From: Pseudopyrenochaeta lycopersici
Taxonomy: Eukaryota > Ascomycota > Dothideomycetes > Pleosporales > Pseudopyrenochaetaceae
Assembly (NCBI GenBank): GCA_003313425.1
Contig: NHZP01000028.1
Coordinates: 248,001 to 312,000 of the forward strand
DNA length: 64,000 bases
Reading direction: 5' to 3'
Under the pieces are notes generated by a model. That model saw only the letters and a program-made list of their open reading frames with translations. It was not told where the DNA came from and ran no database searches. Shown in pieces: positions 42,237 through 52,774 of the stretch. Made by a program: the position numbers and the translations under genes. Positions within the stretch are counted from its first letter, which is position 1. The number at the start of each line of letters is the position of its first letter.

Positions 42237-43728
42237 CACGCGCCGGGAAAAAAAGAGCCGACTCCGAAAGCGCCCCCACCAAATTGAGATGGCAAGCTCC
42301 TAATTTGAACCTTACTTTACAGCATAACTACATAGTCAATATATTATTTTTATGTGCGCATCTTTCTCAGCATGTCCAGAAGTAGTATTCTGAATATCAG
42401 TACCCCTAAAAAAGCTCGCATACGTGGCGCTGCTGACTTCAATGACGCAATGGGCATCCCATACTACCATACCGACTTATTTAAGTTCTACGGCGTCTCA
42501 AAACAGCAGGGCTGGGCTATACTCAAGGAGGGAAGAGAAGAGGAGGTTCCAGATAATCTAGCAGAGATGGCTTTTGACAGAACTCACCATAACAACCCTG
42601 CCTTCAAGGAGAAGCGCGGGCGGCCATCAAAGCTCAGTAGCAAGGACCTTGAACGCTGTGACCGCTTCCTCCAAGATCAAGGTTGGGAAGCTCGCGTCCT
42701 TACTTGGGAGCAGTTAGCCTATGAGCTTAACTTAGATGTCTGTGGAGATACCCTTCGCGAGCACCTAGGCTCTATGGACTATCACAAATGTATCGCTTGT
42801 ACCAAGGGCTGGGTCTCTCAACGCTGCGCAAAGCAGAGAGTAGAGCACAGCGAGACCTGCCTTGCTCTCAAACCTACCAATGAGGACTGGCGAGATGTAC
42901 GCTTCTCAGATGAGGTACACTGCCGTGTAGGGCCTCAGGGAAAGCTTCGAGTCACCCGCAGGCCTGGCGAGCGTTACTGCAGCGACTGTATTCAAGAGCA
43001 GCTCAACCGAGAGGACGAGAGAGACTGGGAGACTGCGCACATCTGGGCTGCTGTAGGCTACAATTTCAAGAGCGACCTTACTTTCTATAACATTCCTAGT
43101 AACAGGAATGGTAAGCTCTCTCTTAAGGTGTACAGAGATACTATCCTTGAGCCAGTAGTCAAGCCCTGGATTGAAGAGCAGCCTTACTTTATCCTAGAAG
43201 AAGATAACGACAGCGGCCACGGAGGAGGCTCAGACAGCAACATTGTAGCTACCTGGAAGCGTAAGAACAACCTTGACTACTTCTTCAGTTGCTCTAACAG
43301 CCCTGACCTTGTTCCTATTGAGAATTGCTGGCAGGTCGTGAAACAGCATCTTAAGAAGTTCCCACGCTGGGATGAAGCTGAGACGCGAGAGCTAGCCCAT
43401 GAGGGCTGGGAGAAAATAACTCTTGACTTCATAAACCAGCGTATAGATAGTATGCCACGAAGGCTTCAAGACTGTATTGACATGGAGGGAAGGATGACTG
43501 GTTACTGAGTTTAAAAAGCGCTGAAAACGGTGCCCTACACCTGCTACAACACCAGAAAATATCTCTGTATAGCGATTTCTATGTGACTCAGTAGCCTCAC
43601 TACAATCGAGCTCTATTTCATCTCAAAACGCGTTCGAGATGCGCTGCAAACCTGCTCCCTACTCTAATCTCTATGGTGGTGGGGTGGCCCGCGCATTTCG
43701 GAGTCGGCTCTTTTTTTCCCGGCGCGTG
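42237..43728 (+). mobile_element. Tc1/mariner element, apparently intact
   Basis: Inverted terminal repeats of about 35 bp, beginning CACGCGCCGGGAAAAAAAGA on the left and its complement at 43692-43728. It starts 6 bp after the TA bordering P5. The TA duplication of this element itself was not clear. Confidence 0.75.
42354..43508 (+). CDS. Tc1/mariner-type transposase, up to 384 aa, intact
   Basis: DDE transposase with an uninterrupted frame. Translation may begin at 42354 or at MSRSSILNISTPKKAR (42372). The N-terminal half holds helix-turn-helix segments (DLFKFYGVSKQQGWAIL; RGRPSKLSSKDLERC as a GRPR-like hook; TWEQLAYELNLDVCGDTLRE). Catalytic aspartates lie in VRFSDEVHC, LEEDNDSGHG and NSPDLVPIENCWQVVK. 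It ends PRRLQDCIDMEGRMTGY. With both inverted repeats present this element could be active. Confidence 0.9.
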   Translation: MRIFLSMSRSSILNISTPKKARIRGAADFNDAMGIPYYHTDLFKFYGVSKQQGWAILKEGREEEVPDNLAEMAFDRTHHNNPAFKEKRGRPSKLSSKDLERCDRFLQDQGWEARVLTWEQLAYELNLDVCGDTLREHLGSMDYHKCIACTKGWVSQRCAKQRVEHSETCLALKPTNEDWRDVRFSDEVHCRVGPQGKLRVTRRPGERYCSDCIQEQLNREDERDWETAHIWAAVGYNFKSDLTFYNIPSNRNGKLSLKVYRDTILEPVVKPWIEEQPYFILEEDNDSGHGGGSDSNIVATWKRKNNLDYFFSCSNSPDLVPIENCWQVVKQHLKKFPRWDEAETRELAHEGWEKITLDFINQRIDSMPRRLQDCIDMEGRMTGY

Positions 43729-44087
43729 TTCGCCACACAGAGGGAGGTTAGCGACTAGGTCGGGCGCAACAAGCCGTCATGCCAAGACGCTACCAGAAAT
43801 GCCGCATCACATTTGGACCTTGCCTAAGTTCGTTCAACACTCCGAGAAGCAGTTTCACGAGACCATCTCTCAAATTCTTCATTCCTAGTCTTGCTATGTC
43901 ATCAAAGCCTTCCCGTACGCAATAACGTCCACTCCTGGTCGACTTCAGCATTATCCAATGATACGACATTTTTCACTGGACTTCGGGCACGGGAACAGGA
44001 AGTGACCAACTTTTGCTTTAGGCGATCTAAACGCAGCACACGCGCCCAACCTTCACCAGCTCAATTTGAGATAGAGGTCATATCAAC
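43729..44087. other. Upstream region of the antiporter pseudogene
   Basis: About 360 bp, no gene seen; former promoter of the antiporter. Confidence 0.35.
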
Positions 44088-46233
44088 ATGCCTACACTAG
44101 CAGTCACCAATTTCAACATCGTATGTGCCACTCTAGGAGGCTTCATCACTTTGTTCGGCTTAGTCTCGTATCTTTGCAAAGAGAAGTTCTATCTCTCCGA
44201 GCCGTGTACGTGTCCAAAACAATCGTCCCTCTTTTGCTATCCGGTCCTCACTGCATCCTAGTAATCTCCCTGGTTGCTGGGGTTGTTTTCTCTCCACCTG
44301 CAACCAACCTACTACCATACATGGGCAAACCGTTAACGATTTTAACGACTTAATTGTGGAACAGGCCTTTACCTACACCGTGCACAGCGTTACCCAGGCA
44401 ATACGAAAAGGAGCTTGGGCCACAGGTCTGGTGCACAGTGTAAAGAAAGGCCTATTCACGATTGCACGGGCTATATAGATAACAAAGCTCGTTAAATCGT
44501 TAAACCGTTTAACGGTTTGCCCATGTATGCCTACTACGACCGGATGAGTACGCACTGCACTCAAAAGAGACGTTGGATACAATTACATTGAACTTTACTC
44601 GACTTGTTCTCGGCGTCCAGCTCGTTCTTGCTGGCGTTCAGCTACCGTCGAAGTATCTCCAGACTGAATGGCGGAGCCTCGCCCTTCTCCTTGGCCCAGG
44701 AATGACGGTGATGTGGCTGGTCACATCCCTTCTGGTGTACGGTTTTGTCCCACATATTAGCTTTCTACAGGCTTTAGCTGTTGGCGCTTGCGTCACGCCT
44801 ACGGATCCCGTGCTTTCTAATTCCATTGTAAAGGGCAAATTTGCGGACAAGAACATCCCAAAAGAGCTGCAAAAGATCATCGTTGCGGAGTCGGGTGCGA
44901 ATGATGGCTTAGGCTACCCGTTTCTGTTCCTGCCTCTGTACCTCATGCGGCACATTGGATATGGTGGACTAGGTCAAGATGGAAGCGCAAAGAACGCGAT
45001 AGGCATGTGGTTCGGAGAGACTTGGGGTTACACCATTCTGCTAAGCGTAGTTTATGGGGCTACAGTGGGATGGATAGCTAAAGAATTGTTGCATTGGGCG
45101 GAGGAGAGGAAGTACATTGATCGAAAGCTTCTTAGTTTTCGCCATTACGCTTGCTGTAAGTACCGCTTGACTTCTTGGCCATCTAGAGGAAACGCGCTGA
45201 CAACGGGAGCTCTTCATCCTCGGAACATGTGGGATGATTGGCAGTGATGATGTTCTGGCCTGTTTTATCGCTGGAAACACATTTACCTGGGAGTCGGTAT
45301 TCAGTTACTATTGTGAATTAAGGACGCGTACTGACGGACACACAGCGATTGGTTTCGCCTTGAGACCCATGGACGACTCCTTCCAGCCCACCATTGACAT
45401 GCTCCTCAACGTGTCAGTCTTCATCTGGTTCGGCGCAGTCTGCCCATGGTCGGCATTCGCGAACAACAACGTCATCCCGGTTTATCGATTGATTTTTCTC
45501 GGCATCTTAGTCCTACTTCTTCGCCGGCTTCCCATTGTCTTCGCCATGCACGAGCACATTCATCAGATCGAGCAAAGGCGACAAGCTCTGTATGTTGGTT
45601 TCTTTGGCCCTATCGGTGTCAGCGCAATCTTTTATCTCTACATCAGTCTGGAGTTCCTGCGGAAGATCCAGGTTGACGGGGAGGTAAGAGAGGATGCGGC
45701 GTATCTTATGGAGGTTACCAATGTAGTAGTCTGGTTTCTATGCATTTGCTCCATTGTAAGCCTAACTCACCTTTATCTATCTCTTTAACTTTGATCTGAT
45801 TATTCTTTCCAGATTATCCATGGCCTCACAATCCCTATGGCCAAACTCGGCTTCCATCTTCCCCGCACGCTTTCGCAAGCCTTCTCTCTCATCGAGACAC
45901 GATCTCCCGCCTTTCCAGGTTCAAAAGGGCACCTCGAATGACGAAGGACTTCGGTGTCGCGTTGGTGGGTCTCGTATGGCAGGGGATATCTTACCCCAAA
46001 GAGTTGTTCGGATTGGGGGATCGATCATCCAATCCACCGCATCCTCCTCCGGTGATTCTCGGGCGAGCTCGCAACCACCTATCCAACTTTCCGCGGCTGC
46101 AACGACCGCGCAGGGTGAAGTACGAGCGGCGGCTTCAACTCCAGCTGCTGGCGGTAATGCGCAGCCAGCGGATTCCATTCAGCGAACGATCAAGTTCCGT
46201 GACGAGCAGCAGTCTTCGCGGACTGAAGGTTGA
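44088..46233 (+). pseudogene. Plasma-membrane Na+/H+ antiporter (NHA1-like), disrupted
   Basis: Member of the CPA1 fungal Na+,K+/H+ antiporters that export alkali cations in exchange for protons. Exon 1 (44088-44205) encodes LAVTNFNIVCATLGGFITLF and more. After intron 44206-44261 comes ISLVAGVVFSPPATNLL, which is cut by a 214-bp MITE. The frame then continues LNFTRLVLGVQLVLAGVQLP, FLQALAVGACVTPTDPVLSN, ESGANDGLGYPF and, after a frame change near 45122, an intron 45156-45209 and GMIGSDDVLACFIAGN. A further intron (45292-45344), an extra C near 45367 (LET to MDDSFQPTIDML) and an intron 45756-45812 precede HGLTIPMAKLGFHLPR. The polar tail is in yet another frame. At least two base-level frameshifts plus the insertion make it nonfunctional unless some are sequence errors. 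Confidence 0.88.
44316..44529. mobile_element. hAT-type MITE inside the antiporter coding sequence
   Basis: 214 bp, noncoding, terminal inverted repeats of at least 20 bp starting CATACATGGGCAAACCG, flanked by the 8-bp duplication CCTACTAC (44308-44315, 44530-44537). Deleting the element plus one duplication copy restores a continuous antiporter frame across the site. Confidence 0.92.
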
Positions 46234-46292
46234 TCTGACCTCCAACATATGTTTCGATCAGTGATTTTGCCAACAAAGACCAGTCTTTTCAG

Positions 46293-46550
46293 ACTGCGAG
46301 ATGGTGGGCGTGGGCAAAGGCGAATCTGAGGTAGCGCGCATTTCAGCCATTGATTGTCTCAATGGCGAAGTTCTTATTGATACGTTGGTTCAGCCAACTC
46401 AGCCGGTCACGAACTGGCGCACAAGATTTAGTTGAATCACGAAGAAAGCCATGACCTGCTGCCGTAGCTGAGAAACGGGTACTGAAGGGCTGGCCGGAAG
46501 CGCGCGCCAAACTGTGGAAGTGCATCGGAATCTGCCCAAAGAACATATCA
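46293..46550 (+). pseudogene. RNA exonuclease (DEDDh, REXO-type) fragment
   Basis: An exon-like start after TTTTCAG reads DCEMVGVGKGESEVARISAI, the Exo I motif of RNA exonucleases (usually ALDCEMVG), then NGEVLIDTLVQPTQPVTNWR. Downstream VLKGWPEARAKLW appears in another frame. Exo II and Exo III motifs are not found. This is a remnant of a 3'-5' exonuclease gene with frame breaks. Confidence 0.6.
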
Positions 46551-48718
46551 AAAACGTCCGGCTGGTCGACCATGAGATGATCCTCCACTTCATCTTTGGA
46601 TATGGGGCCCACATTCCTTCTCAGATCGGATGTGTCTGCGAAGGTCCCTGTGTTGAACGTCCAAGGTGTCTGCTGAAAAAGATGATGTATGGGAAGGGCC
46701 CGACGGGGGAGGCGTCGATGGCTTGAGAGCTGTTCCACAAGCGAGCGCTCCACTCAACCAACTTTAGACAACTACAAACTTGTAATGCTCTACAACACTC
46801 TAAAACATCACAAGATTCAAGGTTCTATAGTATTCCGTAGTATCTGCAGTATCTTTCTGGCATGTACGAGAATTGTGCCCTGTCTTTCTGCGGCGCGTAT
46901 AGCGTGCTCTTCGTGCCCTGCCCTTGCGCGTTTGTCCTCGTCAATTGCGGTAGCGTCGAAAGGACATGTTTATCTCTCCAGTGCAAGATTGTTTTTGGAG
47001 AGGGGTGAGACATTTTGCTGTAAAATAATTTTGCTCGTCGCTGTGCACAGTTATGCCCAGAGATAGGATGGAAGGTGGCCAAGACTTGGGTCAAGGATGG
47101 AGACAATCTATAATCGTCAGCCAACTAGCGCTGTCAAAGACTTCATTTGCAACCACTTTGCCTCCCCGTGGAGATATGGTTTCCAATGCTTTTGCGTCAC
47201 GCTCTTCCTACTGCATACTTTTGAAGCCTCTCCTACCACCCTAGCTGAGTTTAACCGAACCTCATCACATCCATTGCGCACCACCTTTGGCAGACTGGAA
47301 TCCCAAAGACGCTAACGAAGAGACGTCAAAAGGCACGTGTTTTTGGGGTTCCCTTCCGCGCGATCCAGTTTAAACGTACGCCAGATTCGACATCCATGAT
47401 CGTCGATCATGCTGTCCGAACAAAGCGTGCCGCTCTATCTATTCATCGCATGTAGAGATTCCATAACTGGAATAGCCATTCTTTTATGTCTAATTGTTGT
47501 TCCACTCATGTGAGCCATCCTTCTTTAAATGCAATCGTGTTTCTTTAAATCCTCGGCCAAGACAAATAAATGCTTACACAGGACAGTAGCTTGTTCATAT
47601 ACTTCAGGCGTCGCAGAAATACTAGCGCCCTGAAAACCCCACCGAGGCGAGACAGGAAGCTACAGAAAGGCTGTCGCCTGTGGCAAAAAAGAACTGGCTG
47701 GAATAATTATAGGCACTGCTGAGTTTCTTTATAGGCACTGTCTCCGCTCATGTGCTCTTGCATCAATATTATCATCGTCTAGCAGAGACTGACCCTGCGC
47801 CAGCGCTATCGGTCTAAGCCCGCCTGTACCCCTTCCACTTCGAGCGGAAAGTCATGGACCAACTGCACACTGGACAACCCGTGCTGCCTTGTATTTCCAC
47901 TCTCACGGGAAGACGCGTCAGATGAACGAAGGAAACGACGTGCTCATCCTGAGAGCCTGTAGGCACACTTTTCGTCCTTCTTGACTGACTTCCTGGTTTC
48001 TAATTGGGCGGTACGAATGACCCTTTATGTAGAGTAATCTACTTCCCTTATTTGACCCCCGGCTGAGGAGCTGCATTGAAAGGTGTGGTAGGTTCGTAGC
48101 CGGTCGAGCGAAGGAAAGAGGAGACGGTCCTTGTCTGTGTGTCTGTGGAGTGGAAGCATAAGAACTTTAAGTACGCTGACAGGGCGGTCGCATTTTGGGT
48201 CAACGTGTTGCTGGCATTTAAAAATAGCGAGGGATATACTCAGGATATCTGCGTTCCTGACAAAGGGCGCCAGACCGAGTGGCTTGGGCAGACTTGCGAT
48301 CGTTAGCGCCCGCGCTAGGCCACGATAAGTAATCCGGATGGGAAGTGCGCTCAAGTCATGATCCGCCTGTGAGATTTCGCGCTCATGGTGGTCATATGCG
48401 ACATCATCGCAAACGTTGCGCGAATTATCGCCCGCTTGGCGCGCAGCAGGACAGCCAATACCAGCTCTACCTTTCGGCGCGCCTGCGAATGGAAAGGGAA
48501 AAGATCTTCACACGGCTGGGAGTGCTGTGGCTGTGAATAGCCATGTAGAGATCTTCCCGGAATTTAATCCCTCATCCAGATATTTCCCTCTCTGAGCTTC
48601 CTGTGTCCTTTTTTCTGTCCATTCCTGCGGTGCTTTGCTCGATCAAACTCCTGTTCAACCGTCAAAGCGCTCTTGTATTGGTTGAAACAGGTCAGTTGCT
48701 GGTCAAAGTAAAGGAAAA
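46551..48718. other. Intergenic region, no gene recognised
   Basis: About 2.2 kb. Several short open frames occur, including 47097-47315 and 48025-48354, but none shows a recognisable motif. A poly-T/pyrimidine-rich stretch near 48590-48640 may belong to the Trk promoter. Confidence 0.4.
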
Positions 48719-51228
48719 ATGTGGAAGCCGCCCATAAACTTTATTACGCTGCATTGTGAGCTTCCCAATGGATCGACTCGGTCATTAGGTTACTTTGCTA
48801 ATCAGATGCAGATGCGTACATTATCAGCTTCGGCATTCTTGCCATGATCATCGTGTACCCTTATGGTAACCTCGCAGCTGTCGATGCGTACTTCTTTGGC
48901 GTCAGCGCTTCGACCGAATCAGGCTTAAATACGTGAGTGTTCTGTTGTTCATCTTGAATATTTCAATGCTGATTAGTATACAGTGTCGATGTCAAAGCCC
49001 TAAAGACCTATCAACAAATCTTCATTTACATTACACCCATCGTGACGAATCTGGGCTTCGTTAACATCATCGTCGTTGTGGTGAGACTGCGCTGGTTTAG
49101 TCGGCGGTTCAAGGGACTTAGTATGCTGAGATATATCTTGAAGCATTTCACCGGGCCTAACATGGTGCACAGCAACAAAGAAGCAGAGAAGTATCAAGCA
49201 GGATAGCGATGGCCAGAGTCAAACCGTTAGGAACCCTTCCGACGTAAGAGATCTTGAGGAGGGGCTTATAGGAGAGACTGTTCAATCCAAGTAAGCACAC
49301 AGCAGCGCAGCTGACTTAACCATCTTTAGGACTGACTAGGTGTAGGTACGATATAAGTGACGAGAAGAAGCCAGCAGTGTCACCTGAGCACCCGAACAGC
49401 GAAGCTCCTCATATCAAATTTGCTCCTGAACCACAACGTGGTGACAACGGAAAGCATACTCTCTATATCCCTGGGCCGCGCGAGAGTGAAAATGGTAGGC
49501 ACATTTATTCAGTCTTATTTTTCTTGATACTCACACATGGGCAGGTCAACCTATCACATCGCTGTCAGATGGTAAGCTCACACAACGTATTCCACGAGAT
49601 AGTCAAACTGACGCTGAATAAATGAAGATGAAGACGCGATTAAGCCTGCCCCCACCGTAGCACAGTCTAGCAAAGCAGTACGCCGCAGGAAATCCGACAC
49701 TATGAGTCTGAGCAAAGCGATCTCCATAGACCGCACTGTGTCATCGATGTTCGTGCTTGGAAGCACGACAAGCCGACTCAGCCAGGACAGATCAAAGGCG
49801 TCGGAGGCGGTCAACTTGGCTTCGCTGAGCCGAGAGGAACTGGGAGGTATTGAGTACCGTGCGCTGCGAGTCTTGCTCAAAGTAACAACTGGTAAGTGTG
49901 GGCCATGGATGGATCGAGTCGAGAATACTAATGACTACAGTGTATTTCTTCGGCCTTCACGTCTTCGGTGTCATTTGCTTGGTTCCCTGGATCCATACTA
50001 CGAATTCAAAGTACAAGGACTATCTCCTTTCACAGGGTCAAGACAAAACGTGGTGGTATGTAGGAGACCCGAGTCAAAACCTAATAAAGCTTACTAATAC
50101 TACAATGCAGGGCCTTCTACTCTGCCCAAACTATGGTCGACAATCTAGGCTTTACCCTCACACCCGACAGTATGATCACCTTCCGCGACGCAACCTGGCC
50201 CATGCTAGTTATGTCCTTTCTCGCCTTCGCCGGCAACACATTCTACCCCTGCTTTCTGCGCCTCCTCATCTGGACCATCTACAAGCTCTCACCCGCTGCC
50301 TCGTCCCTCGAAGAATCGCTCCGCTTCCTGCTCGACCACCCGCGACGATGCTACACCCTCCTCTTCCCCAGCACCCCGACCTGGATGCTCGCGGCAATCC
50401 TCCTCGCGCTTAACTTCGTCGATATCCTCCTCATCATCGTGCTCGACCTTGACAACCTCGAAGTCAACGCCCTTCCCATTGGCCCCCGCATCCTCGCCGC
50501 CATCTTCCAGGCCGCATCATCCCGGCACACGGGCACAGCCACGTTCAACCTCGCCAACGTGAATCCTGCCGTCCAGTTCAGTCTACTCGTCATGATGTAC
50601 ATCTCCATCTACCCAATAGCTATCAGCATTCGCATGAGCAACAGCTACGAAGAACAGGCGGTGGGTGTGTACAGCGGAGAGGAGAACCTCGATGAGTTGG
50701 GCTGCGGCAAATCGTATATGATTATGCATATACGGAACCAGCTGAGCTTTGATCTGTGGTATATTTTCCTGGGCGTCTTTTGCATCTGCTGTGCGGAAAG
50801 CAAACGCATCATGGATATGGAGGACTATGTGAGTTCAGCCCATTCTCTGTTTTACCTTTACCCCTCACCTTCTAAGACTTTTGTTCTTACTTGCCGCACA
50901 GGCATTTTCCGTCTTCTCCATCTTCTTCGAAGTCGTTTCCGCATACGGCAACGTCGGTCTTTCGCTCGGATACCCTACCAACCTGACCTCGTTGTGCGGC
51001 CACTTTACCACCTTCAGCAAACTCGTTATCTGCGCCATGATGATTCGTGGGAGGCATAGGGGTATGCCATATGCGCTCGATCGCGCCATTACACTGCCTA
51101 GCGATCGACTTGCTGATCAGAATCCGGAGGTAAAATATAGGGACGAGTATGACATGGGGTCAGAGAAGCGAAGTTTGAGGGCGCGCATTGAAGAACCTGG
51201 AAAAATCATCAAGTCTTATACGCAGTGA
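48719..51228 (+). CDS. Trk-type K+ transporter, ten exons, intact
   Basis: High-affinity K+ uptake protein of the plasma membrane (Trk/Ktr/HKT superfamily). Exons 48719-48755, 48812-48932, 48984-49120, 49173-49290, 49346-49494, 49545-49571, 49628-49891, 49941-50055, 50111-50828 and 50902-51228 total 2,013 nt, 670 residues, with no stop. All four selectivity-filter regions are visible: ASTESGLNT, FAGNTFYPC, SSRHTGTATF and SAYGNVGLSLGYP. The start MWKPPINFITLHYAY matches the family's first membrane segment. A polar, Ser-rich cytoplasmic loop lies between about residues 130 and 270, shorter than in yeast Trk1. The C-terminus has the conserved FTTFSKLVICAMMIRGRHRG. The intron at 49121-49172 (CCTAAC branch) is needed to keep frame. 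It is the only intact transporter in the cation block. Confidence 0.93.
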
Positions 51229-51650
51229 GATGCGGCGCTGTGCATTGGCGCTGCTAACCCTCAACTACACATATGATAGCTACAGAAATTGCACGTATAA
51301 TACAACGAGATGCAGCGAAAAACATAATACAATTTTGGGCAAATTCATATGAGAGTATAATCGCACTGCTAGTGTAGCATCGGGCTTAGTGGTGTCGTTA
51401 AAATCTAGATTGGGCTTAGGGTGTCGTCGAAATCTGAGTTAGGCTTAGTTTAGTCGTCGAAATCCAGAGTGGTATAGCGCCCTCCCCGCAGCCAAAACCA
51501 ACCCAACTTTGATGCACTACAACGCAACAACGAAGCAAGATTAAACTATTCTAGTTGCAGGAGGTAAAAAGAGTGCAATGAAAGTATCTAGCCTTAAATT
51601 TTTATTCCCCTTTTTAGACGCTACGTGCCGGTGTTGTAGTGGGGTTTTCG
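51229..51650. other. Trk downstream region with short tandem repeat
   Basis: 51385-51472 holds three imperfect copies of a roughly 30-bp unit (GGCTTAG..GTCGTCGAAATC). No gene seen. Confidence 0.5.
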
Positions 51651-51892
51651 CTAATGGTTAGCACCAGCTTGTCGCGTCTGTAGGGTCGTTCGAGGGATAC
51701 CGTACGCCTTTGCAGCTTGCCTTAGGCTAGTATAAACACCAGATTCAAGATCAGCGAGTGCTTGTTGTATAGACTCCTCACGCGCGCTCATTTTGAAATA
51801 CAGTGCGTTGAGATATCTCGATTTGTTTGACGGTTGACAATGTTGGTGGGTGGCCGTAAAGCCCCCGTGGCCGTAAAGTACCGTGCCGAGCT
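51651..51892 (-). mobile_element. P2-family terminal fragment
   Basis: The right end has the P2 terminus CCGAGCT next to TA (51893-51894). Inside is a CGGCCAC doublet with a 17-bp step, then the first codons of a P2-type transposase (MSAREESIQQALADLESGVY, from 51791) up to a TAG. The rest of the element is missing. Confidence 0.75.
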
Positions 51893-51894
51893 TA

Positions 51895-52774
51895 GAGTTC
51901 TGGGCAAGCGGCCTCAAAAGAGGAGATGACAGAGGCTCTTGGACCCTTGCATTACGTCATTCGAGTTTCCACTTCACACACCCGGACACCACTTCTCCAT
52001 GACGATACGCACACGCCACTACAGAGGCAAAACTTCAGCGAGTCCGATAAGTTTGCCCCACCTACTCTACTCTTCACTTGACGTTCGACATGGCCCAGCG
52101 ATCTGGGCATGAGGCTTCTTGCGGCTGCGGCAAAACCCGCCAAACGTATGCCGAGTGCGACATGCATAATGAGACGGTCAAAGTGCTGATCCATAACTGC
52201 CAAGTCAATGAGTCCGCTTTAACCGATACGCTAATTTTTAGTAAGTAGCCAAGCACCGTAGGGAGGTTGGTTGAGCTCCCACTGGCCGCTTCAGCTGCCA
52301 AGACCGAGAAAAGTTTCCATGCTGACTTGGCTTTTCTCACATGATACACGTGGCAAGAGCTTCCCGCAAACGGATGTTTCTTCTCGCTTCCCACCGTTTT
52401 GGCTCTGCTCCTCTTCACACCAATTTGTTTCTCTAGTCTCCAAATAAGGAATAATCGAACATGCCATCTTCCCACATCTGATCTTGAAGTCCACCTTGGG
52501 TTACGCTTTCAATTCTACAACGTTGTTCAGCATCGGGCTCGCATTCTATAGCCTTGCCAATCACGGCACGAATAGGGAGGAGAAGTCTGTTCCAACCCCC
52601 GTGCTGAAGTCTCTATGGATTCTACATCCTTTAATCATTCAACTCTAGTCGTCCACGGCATAATCCCTAGGACGAGAAAGAAAACTTGAACGTTAGCAAA
52701 ATTTACAAATTCTACAAGTCATACAATAGATCCACGATTCATAACAACGCACCCAAACTCGTTGGACATCGAAA
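51895..52774. other. Region upstream of the ENA pseudogene
   Basis: No recognised gene. A 53-codon frame at 52090-52251, starting MAQRSGHEASCGCGKTRQTY and containing five Cys, looks codon-like, but I cannot support it as a gene. Confidence 0.3.

Noticed and set aside
48025..48354. 109-codon minus-strand open frame
   Set aside because: No recognisable domain, no splice context, and composition like the surrounding noncoding DNA.
48984..49290. Apparent frameshift/stop in the Trk gene
   Set aside because: A 52-bp intron (49121-49172) with a CCTAAC branch and AG acceptor restores frame. The summed exons are 2,013 nt, a multiple of three, so the gene is intact.
52074..52475. 133-codon minus-strand frame upstream of the ENA pseudogene
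   Set aside because: No domain recognised, and a competing short plus-strand frame covers part of it; neither is convincing.
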